Origin: Shewanella nanhaiensis
GTDB lineage: Bacteria; Pseudomonadota; Gammaproteobacteria; Enterobacterales; Shewanellaceae
Assembly: GCF_019457885.1 (NCBI RefSeq)
Contig: NZ_JAHZST010000007.1
Coordinates: 222,189 to 286,188 of the forward strand
DNA: 64,000 nucleotides
Direction: 5' to 3'
Shown here: positions 59,551 through 64,000 of the stretch, one piece after another
Numbering within the stretch: the first letter of the stretch is position 1
Layout of the letters: every line of letters starts with the position of its first letter
Notes under the pieces: generated by a model
Databases searched by the model: none
What the model was told of the DNA's origin: nothing
Seen by the model: only the letters and a program-made list of their open reading frames with translations
Position numbers and translations under genes: made by a program

Positions 59551-60174
59551 ATGAAAATCACCCAACACTGCGCAGTTAGCATTCACTACCGTTTATCTGA
59601 TGAACAAGGCCAAGTTATCGAAGATTCATTTGAAGGTGAGCCAATGCTATATCTTCATGGAGCAGAGAACATGATCCCAGGTCTGGAAACAGAACTTGAG
59701 GGTAAAGTTGTCGGCGACAAACTGGATGTTACAGTTAATGCTGATAACGGTTATGGTCCATATCACGATGGTTTGCGCCAAGAAGTCCCATTGAGTGCTT
59801 TCGGTGATATTCAGGATATCGTACCTGGTATGCGCTTTATTGCTGAAACAGAGATGGGACAACGTCCTGTCCAGGTTAAAGAGGTTAAAGATGATGTCGT
59901 TGTTGTTGACGGAAACCATCCTCTAGCGGGTCAATCACTTAACTTTATCGTTGAGGTGATGGAGGTCCGTGAAGCGACAGCCGAAGAGATTGCCCATGGT
60001 CATATCCATGCACATGGAAGCAGTTGCGGATCAGAGCATGAACATAGCCATGAAGGCGGATGTTGTGGCGGCGGACATGATCACAACCATGAAGAGGGAT
60101 GCTGCAGTGACAAGAAAGATGAACCCGCTAAAGAGGGTTGTGATGGCAACGGCGGCTGTGGTTGCAGACACTAA
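59551..60174 (+). CDS. slyD: FKBP-type peptidyl-prolyl isomerase SlyD with metal-binding tail
   Basis: A 207-residue prolyl isomerase and chaperone that also delivers nickel in hydrogenase maturation. The FKBP core (1-70 and 125-148) encloses the IF chaperone domain. The motifs GLETELEGKVVGDKLDV and DGNHPLAGQSLNFIVEV are diagnostic. The tail from about residue 150 is extremely rich in His and Cys (HGHIHAHG, EHEHSHEGGCCGGGHDHNHE, GCCSD, GGCGCRH) and binds metal ions. Start ATG 59551 with TTGGAGGCG upstream. Terminator follows. Confidence 0.96.
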   Translation: MKITQHCAVSIHYRLSDEQGQVIEDSFEGEPMLYLHGAENMIPGLETELEGKVVGDKLDVTVNADNGYGPYHDGLRQEVPLSAFGDIQDIVPGMRFIAETEMGQRPVQVKEVKDDVVVVDGNHPLAGQSLNFIVEVMEVREATAEEIAHGHIHAHGSSCGSEHEHSHEGGCCGGGHDHNHEEGCCSDKKDEPAKEGCDGNGGCGCRH

Positions 60175-60230
60175 TAGCAATATAACTCGGTAATGAGCTA
60201 ATTAGTATTAACTCATTACGAATAAATATA

Positions 60231-60268
60231 AGCCCACTGCATGCTATCCATGCAGTGGGCTTTTTTTC
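60231..60268 (+). terminator. slyD terminator
   Basis: AGCCCACTGCAT pairs with ATGCAGTGGGCT around GCTATCC, followed by a T-run. Confidence 0.92.
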
Positions 60269-60339
60269 GGCTAGAATGAATGGATAGAAACACGAACTAG
60301 TGCACAAGACTATTTACAAGCTCAAACAAAGGACTGTTT

Positions 60340-60720
60340 ATGCTTAGCAAACCTCTCTATGAAATTCTGCCTATCACCTATATCGCAACTGGCTCGATAA
60401 GCTTATTGATATTAGATAGCTCCTGGGGACTTGTCGCCGCCTTTACCATCTTCTATCTAGGTAGCAAAGTCTATAATATGCGCTCTCAAAACCGTCGTAC
60501 AGATCCGGTCAAGAAACGTAAAAAAGGTAGGCTTCCACAAGCCATCTATAACTCACTTCCCTTTGTTTACCTATTACTTGCCATTATCACCTATAAAATA
60601 TCAACAACCGATTTGAGCTACATAATCAGTTGTAGTTTGACAAGTTACTCGCTCTATATCTTAACAAAGCGGGCATCTAACCGACGACATCAACTCCCGT
60701 TAAGCCACAGTATGTTTTAA
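60340..60720 (+). CDS. Small membrane protein, unknown function
   Basis: A 126-residue protein that I do not recognise beyond its general look as a conserved Shewanella membrane protein. Four hydrophobic segments are visible: YEILPITYIATGSISLLIL, SWGLVAAFTIFYLGS, LPFVYLLLAIITYKI and SYIISCSLTSYSLYIL. A basic cytoplasmic loop (RSQNRRTDPVKKRKKGRLPQ) separates the pairs. It converges on trpR with a 4-bp overlap of the stops. Start ATG 60340. Only a weak ribosome-binding site (AAAGGA) lies upstream. Confidence 0.7.
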   Translation: MLSKPLYEILPITYIATGSISLLILDSSWGLVAAFTIFYLGSKVYNMRSQNRRTDPVKKRKKGRLPQAIYNSLPFVYLLLAIITYKISTTDLSYIISCSLTSYSLYILTKRASNRRHQLPLSHSMF

Positions 60721-60995
60721 TCTAAGATCAATGTCTTAATCTTCTCTCTCTGCTCGGGAGACATATGCTTTAGATAGTTAGAGCAACGTGTGATAGTCGC
60801 AATACTTATCTTATACTCAGCAGCTATCTGACGTTGACTCATCTCACCAATAAGTAGCACTTGAAATACTTTTAGCCTGCCAGCAATAGCACTTCGCTCC
60901 TCCTCTGTTAACAGGAGTTCAAACAGCTCAATTAGCGCGTTGTGATCTTGATGACTCACGACCTTTTCTAATACACTACCCCACTCAGCTCTCAT
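60717..60995 (-). CDS. trpR: Trp operon repressor
   Basis: A 92-residue all-helical repressor that binds DNA when loaded with tryptophan. LLTEEERSAIAGRLKVFQVLLIGEMSQRQIAAEYKISIATITRCSNYLK covers the tryptophan site and helix-turn-helix as in E. coli TrpR (108 aa). ATG 60995 is the start, with GAAGG and GGAG upstream. The TTG one codon earlier is not needed. Trp biosynthesis genes are not in this window. Confidence 0.92.
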   Translation of the reverse strand: MRAEWGSVLEKVVSHQDHNALIELFELLLTEEERSAIAGRLKVFQVLLIGEMSQRQIAAEYKISIATITRCSNYLKHMSPEQREKIKTLILD

Positions 60996-61276
60996 CAACC
61001 TTCACTCCAACAATCTATATGCATCTACCTGTTTGATGATGAAACAGGAGAGCAAGTTGTACTGCCTCTCCATTACAATAATACCAATAAGCCCATTAAA
61101 TCCAAAGCTATCATCCTACTAAGCCAAATGTTCATACTAAATAACACAAAACTCAGTTACAAATCGTTTCATCTTTACATGTAAACTCTTGAATATTTGG
61201 ATAGTACCACTCGATAAAAAAAGAATACAATAACGGCGTAATGTCACAAAACAACAAGAAACGTGAGAGCAATATA

Positions 61277-61738
61277 ATGAACAAGAATGCAAAAATGGCC
61301 ATCTTGGCAGTTGTTACCAGTACCGTGCTAGCAACAAGCGTACAGGCAGGTAATTTCAAAAAGACCGATGATGCAATTGAATACCGTCAATCAGCATTTA
61401 GCTTACTCGCCTACCATTTTGGCGATATGGGTGCGATGTTAAAAGGCAAGAAACCGTTCGATGCTGAGGTGTTTGCTATGCGAGCAGACAATGTTGCCGC
61501 ACTTTCAAAGCTTCCTTTAGAGGGCTTTACACCAGGTTCTGATAAAGGTGACACTGAAGCGCTCCCTAAAGTCTGGACTGAAAAAGCTGATTTTGATGCC
61601 AAGATGCTTCAGCTTCAAAAAGATTCAGCAGCCCTAGCTATTGCGGCAAAAGCTGACGATAAAAAAGCACTGAAGCAAGCCTTTATGGCAACAGCTAAAA
61701 ATTGTAAAGGTTGTCACGATAGCTATAAGAAAGACTAA
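61277..61738 (+). CDS. Cytochrome c'
   Basis: A 153-residue periplasmic haem protein. Signal peptide MNKNAKMAILAVVTSTVLATSVQA, then a four-helix bundle (FKKTDDAIEYRQSAFSLLAYHFGDMGAMLKG...). The single haem site Cys143-Lys-Gly-Cys146-His147 is near the C-terminus, as in all cytochromes c'. Family members bind NO and CO and protect against nitrosative stress. ATG 61277 gives a normal signal peptide. The frame is open to 61241 but that adds a hydrophilic stretch before it. Convergent with the cytochrome b561 gene. Confidence 0.92.
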   Translation: MNKNAKMAILAVVTSTVLATSVQAGNFKKTDDAIEYRQSAFSLLAYHFGDMGAMLKGKKPFDAEVFAMRADNVAALSKLPLEGFTPGSDKGDTEALPKVWTEKADFDAKMLQLQKDSAALAIAAKADDKKALKQAFMATAKNCKGCHDSYKKD

Positions 61739-61752
61739 GTAACACTGTCTAC

Positions 61753-61786
61753 AGTAAGCCTGACTGCACAAGTCATCAGGCTTACT
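61753..61786. terminator. Palindrome between cytochrome c' and cytochrome b561 genes
   Basis: AGTAAGCCTGA and TCAGGCTTACT form a perfect 11-bp stem, with TGACT/AGTCA able to pair inside. It lies between convergent stops and can serve both transcripts. Confidence 0.8.
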
Positions 61787-61816
61787 GCTTCTTATTCTGA
61801 TTGGTATAACACTCAG

Positions 61817-62485
61817 CTACAGCATTCCCACAACAGGTTTAATTAAATAGTTTCCAACCAAGCCAGCTAACAGGGCCACCAGCAATAAAGCCACCAAGAC
61901 AGATGTAAACTTTAACTCCAATCCGCTTGCCTCAGATACCTGCTTGTAACCTGTGATCATAGGAGTGATTAACTTATCACCTTTAAGCCTATGGTAAGCA
62001 ACAGCCAATACATGGATAGAGGCAAAGCCCAACATCACATAGAAGATTTTTTTATGTAGCCAGCTCATCAAAGAGCCGGTCTCACTCGATACCAAAGAGT
62101 ACAGTGGACCTTCAGTAAATATCTCATCAGTTGCAAATAAACCTGTGGTCAGCTGAGCAGAAACAAGCATAATCAAGGCAATCACCATATACCCACCTAA
62201 TGGGTTATGACCAATGCTAGAGGAGACACCGTGCTCCTTAGTCAGTTTCATATAATCCAATACCGCTTTAGGGTGTTTAATAAAATGACTAAAACGCGAA
62301 GTATCGCTTCCAACGACCCCCCAGATAAGCCTAAAAACAATAAAAACCATTAAAGAGTATGCAAGAACTTGATGCCAATCCATCTCTCCTGCATCAGCCG
62401 TCCACCAGAGCCCTCCTAATAAAACAATCATGCCCCAGTGAAAAATCCGTGTAGGAAGATCCCAAACTTTAATTTTATTGTTCAT
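61817..62485 (-). CDS. Cytochrome b561-type membrane protein
   Basis: A 222-residue inner-membrane di-haem cytochrome b. Likely haem ligands are His residues in TRIFHWGMIVLL, GEMDWHQVLAYSLMVF, MSWLHKKIFYVMLGF and ASIHVLAVAYHRLKGD. Four main membrane segments plus a C-terminal anchor (SVLVALLLVALLAGLVGNYL). In Shewanella such genes often accompany cytochrome c', so quinol to cytochrome c' electron transfer is plausible but not shown. Here the two genes are convergent instead of in one operon. Confidence 0.88.
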   Translation of the reverse strand: MNNKIKVWDLPTRIFHWGMIVLLGGLWWTADAGEMDWHQVLAYSLMVFIVFRLIWGVVGSDTSRFSHFIKHPKAVLDYMKLTKEHGVSSSIGHNPLGGYMVIALIMLVSAQLTTGLFATDEIFTEGPLYSLVSSETGSLMSWLHKKIFYVMLGFASIHVLAVAYHRLKGDKLITPMITGYKQVSEASGLELKFTSVLVALLLVALLAGLVGNYLIKPVVGML

Positions 62486-62700
62486 TTATTTACCAGATAT
62501 GAAAGTAGGAAAAGAAGATTGAATAACGATGTTGGTTGTATTTTGTGCAGCATTGGCAGGCATTATAAAAAAAGTGACTACACTTATCCATTCAAATATG
62601 ACCTCCTTGTCCCCCCTTTACAAGCAATTTACACCAGTTATTTTCAATAATTGTCTAAGTGATCAAATAAAAGCCAAACAACACAAAAGAGCTGAAAAAA

Positions 62701-62716
62701 CGTGATCAAGATCACG
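62701..62716. promoter_or_regulatory. CRP/FNR-like palindrome upstream of raiA
   Basis: CGTGATCAAGATCACG is a near-perfect palindrome with core GTGATCAAGATCAC, 58 bp before raiA. It fits TGTGA-N6-TCACA with two outer mismatches. Confidence 0.5.
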
Positions 62717-62773
62717 ACTTTCGCTGTGGAGATTGGTAATCTGAATCCAAGGCAATAATAGAAGGTTCAATAT

Positions 62774-63136
62774 ATGACAAAGATCACTAGCAAAAACCTT
62801 GAAGTTACTCCCCTTATTCGTGAACGCATTCAGGCTCGTTTAGATAAGCTAGCTAGACATGATATTCAGCTAATCAATCCACATGTCATCATTGTTCAAG
62901 AGAAGCAGTTATTTAAGATTGAAGCCGCCGTCGGGATCCCAAGTCACAAGCTTTTTGCTCAAGCAAAACATGAAGACCTTTATTCAGCAATTAATGCCAT
63001 GGGGCAGAAGCTAGAAAAACAGCTCAACCGCCTAACCCATAAACCAGAAGCTCAACGTTATGAATCCCTCAAGAGACAAGAGGAAGCTGTAGACCTCAAT
63101 ATTGAAGATGAAATAGATGAGGAGTTTGCCGCTTAA
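62774..63136 (+). CDS. raiA: Ribosome-associated inhibitor A (hibernation factor)
   Basis: A 120-residue protein of the HPF/YfiA/sigma-54-modulation family that binds the 30S subunit in stationary phase. MTKITSKNLEVTPLIRERIQARLDKL and LINPHVIIVQEKQ, then AKHEDLYSAINAMGQKLEKQLNRLTHK, follow E. coli RaiA. The acidic C-terminal extension (IEDEIDEEF) is typical of RaiA rather than short HPF. In enterobacteria raiA precedes pheA. Here it is followed by 700 bp of structured repeat sequence ending in a terminator. Confidence 0.94.
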   Translation: MTKITSKNLEVTPLIRERIQARLDKLARHDIQLINPHVIIVQEKQLFKIEAAVGIPSHKLFAQAKHEDLYSAINAMGQKLEKQLNRLTHKPEAQRYESLKRQEEAVDLNIEDEIDEEFAA

Positions 63137-63239
63137 CGTCCAAGCGGTGCTAACCTTAATACACAGAGGTATAGTGGCAGTAGTAAGTGATAGTCGATTT
63201 TAGCGATACAAGATTCAGACGATTAACCCGCCTCAATTA

Positions 63240-63471
63240 GGCCCTAAACAGATATAGTTAGGAAGCCATAGGCAAATAAGCTTTTATAGCAAGTAGGTCT
63301 GAAAGTATAAAGTGAGATAGTAGATCTGGCTCTTGCCTCCCTTAATCGAGAAGCGTGACGCAACTAGCTAGATCTCAGCACTAAGAGGAGTGATAAAGAA
63401 TCACTGACATCATTTGCAAAATAGGTAATCGTAAAACCGGTAGGAAGTAGTCAGGCAAACTTAGCCTTAAT
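63240..63471 (+). ncRNA. Putative structured RNA, tandem copy 1
   Basis: A 232-nt unit starting at GGCCCTAA, repeated directly downstream. Blocks shared with copy 2 include TAGGAAGCC, ATAAGCTTTTATAGC, CCTCCCTTAATC.AGAAG, GTGACGCAA and AGTCAGGCAA. In copy 1 AGATCTGGC (63322-63330) pairs with GCTAGATCT (63367-63375), with one G-U. AGTGAT (63389-63394) pairs with ATCACT (63400-63405). There is no open reading frame of note. Strand + is chosen because the next strong terminator at 63814 lies in that direction. It could be an independent small RNA or the 3' region of raiA mRNA. I do not recognise the family. Confidence 0.6.
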
Positions 63472-63706
63472 GGCCCTAAGCAGATACAGCTAGGAAGCCA
63501 GAGGCAGATAAGCTTTTATAGCCCATATGCCTGAAAGTGTAACAGCGTGACATGAAACCTAACCCAGCCTCCCTTAATCAAGAAGTGTGACGCAACCCGT
63601 TAGGTTTCAACTTAAAAAGGAGCGATAAAGGTATCACTAACTATAGATCGCAACACAGGTCATCGTAACACAGCTGGAAACGAGTCAGGCAAGCTCAGTC
63701 TTTATG
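63472..63706 (+). ncRNA. Putative structured RNA, tandem copy 2
   Basis: A 235-nt diverged repeat of the unit upstream. In place of the AGATCTGGC stem it has TGAAACCTAAC (63553-63563) pairing perfectly with GTTAGGTTTCA (63599-63609), at the homologous position and enclosing the same conserved loop. AGGCA (63502-63506) pairs with TGCCT (63528-63532). In copy 1 the equivalent is AGGC/GTCT with a G-U. Arm sequences differ but pairing is kept, which argues for a functional RNA. A terminator follows at 63814. Confidence 0.6.
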
Positions 63707-63788
63707 TCACAACACGCCTGATTAGTGTAAAAATAAACACGTTTTTAAACCTAAAACAGTTTCAATGACAATAGGAGGAACCCTGAGT

Positions 63789-63905
63789 TTGATTTTTAAA
63801 TATTTTCATCTAGAGCGCACCTTATGGTGCGCTTTTTTATGTCTGGAACATTTATGCCATCATTCCATGGACGGAATGTATGGTACGCCCCGTTATTGCA
63901 AATAA
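63789..63905 (+). CDS. Possible short leader-like frame with strong ribosome-binding site
   Basis: AGGAGG at 63773-63778 is followed by TTG 63789 and 38 codons (beginning LIFKYFHLER) that run through the terminator. The early Phe, Tyr and Phe codons recall a pheA leader, but the run is too short to be convincing. It may be spurious. Confidence 0.2.
   Translation: MIFKYFHLERTLWCAFLCLEHLCHHSMDGMYGTPRYCK
63814..63838 (+). terminator. Terminator after the tandem RNA units
   Basis: AGCGCACC pairs with GGTGCGCT around TTAT, followed by six T's. It is about 107 bp after the second repeat unit. Confidence 0.9.
63839..63878. repeat. Repeat tail downstream of terminator, copy B
   Basis: ATGTCTGGAACATTTATG follows the T-run. 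Then CATTC and GAATG (63861-63878) pair around CATGGACG. The order and wording match the stretch after the terminator at 48214. The central CATGGACG (CGTCCATG on the minus strand) is a variant of the CATCCNTG core of the hairpins near 37.1 and 38.1 kb. Confidence 0.6.
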
Positions 63906-63937
63906 TAAAGCAAGATAACAGGAGTTGGTTTGCGCTA

Positions 63938-64000
63938 ATGTATTCAGAGTCTATTGAGACCTTCATTAGTCCCAGCTCTACGATGAGATCCGCGCCAGAT
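63938..64000 (+). CDS. Possible 5' end of a gene cut by the window edge
   Basis: ATG 63938 opens a frame of 21 codons (MYSESIETFISPSST...) that reaches the last base. AGGAG lies 13 nt upstream, rather far. I cannot relate it to PheA or another family. A minus-strand frame open from the edge to 63796 competes for the same DNA. Confidence 0.2.
   Translation, partial: MYSESIETFISPSSTMRSAPD

Noticed and set aside
63247..63262. Group I intron core hinted by AGATATAG
   Set aside because: Copy 2 reads AGATACAG, and no P3/P7 partners or splice-site context are seen.
63301..63640. Cyclic-di-GMP-I (GEMM) or glycine tandem riboswitch
   Set aside because: GTGACGCAA resembles part of GEMM, but the other invariant segments of GEMM and of the glycine aptamer are missing.
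63240..63706. CsrB-like small RNA
   Set aside because: GGA motifs are present (about three per unit) but far too few, and not regularly in hairpin loops as CsrB/C require.
63796..63999. Minus-strand frame open from the window edge (about 67 codons)
   Set aside because: It runs through the terminator and repeat tail, so its 3' part cannot be specific coding sequence. Too little is visible to call a gene.

Overview
The window reads as chromosomal DNA of a marine gammaproteobacterium, almost certainly a Shewanella. The grounds are a LacI-type NagR regulon for N-acetylglucosamine (GlcNAc)/chitin-oligosaccharide use laid out as in Shewanella, the ribF-ileS-lspA-fkpB-ispH string, a tapY2-like gene in the minor-pilin operon, and the talB-pgi block next to an OmpA-family gene. 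Every function is inferred by reading translated sequence against family knowledge. No search was run.

Region 1 (1-18.2 kb) is the nag regulon: transporter nagP, membrane protein nagX, deacetylase nagA, kinase nagK, lipoprotein hexosaminidase hex, a chemoreceptor with a periplasmic binding protein, a TauE/SafE-like permease, a SapC protein, a tryptophan-halogenase-like flavoprotein, a TonB-dependent receptor and the regulator nagR. Five near-identical 16-bp palindromes (consensus ATGACARCGYTGTCAT) precede its transcription units. The glucosamine-6-phosphate deaminase gene expected between nagA and nagK is absent.

Region 2 (18.3-26.4 kb) has glnB, two tandem FimT/GspH pseudopilin genes and a convergent minor-pilin operon pilV-W-X-Y1-tapY2-like-E. 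Region 3 (26.6-34.6 kb) is core housekeeping: ispH, fkpB, lspA, ileS, ribF, murJ and divergent rpsT. Region 4 (34.6-40.8 kb) is more accessory: a 266-bp MITE-like element, an HlyU-like regulator, an M28 peptidase lipoprotein, a small membrane protein flanked by REP-like hairpins, yaaA and an alanine/glycine:cation symporter. Region 5 (41.2-48.2 kb) is central carbon metabolism (phosphoketolase, transaldolase, glucose-6-phosphate isomerase) with an OmpA-family porin.

Region 6 (48.4-53.7 kb) holds a hemerythrin protein, a response regulator without a DNA-binding domain, a hybrid histidine kinase, endonuclease IV and a lipoprotein behind a perfect CRP-type site. Region 7 (54-59 kb) is thrABC with leader peptide and attenuator. 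Region 8 (59.5-64 kb) has slyD, a small membrane protein, trpR, cytochrome c', cytochrome b561 and raiA.

The most unusual feature lies downstream of raiA (63240-63706): two tandem, diverged copies of a ~233-nt sequence. Conserved blocks surround a stem whose arms differ completely between copies yet stay complementary (9 bp in one, 11 bp in the other). That is a signature of selected RNA structure, and the region ends at a strong terminator. I could not assign it to a known RNA family. Secondary points of interest are a family of hairpins with an invariant CATCCNTG core and a terminator with a conserved downstream tail that occurs twice.
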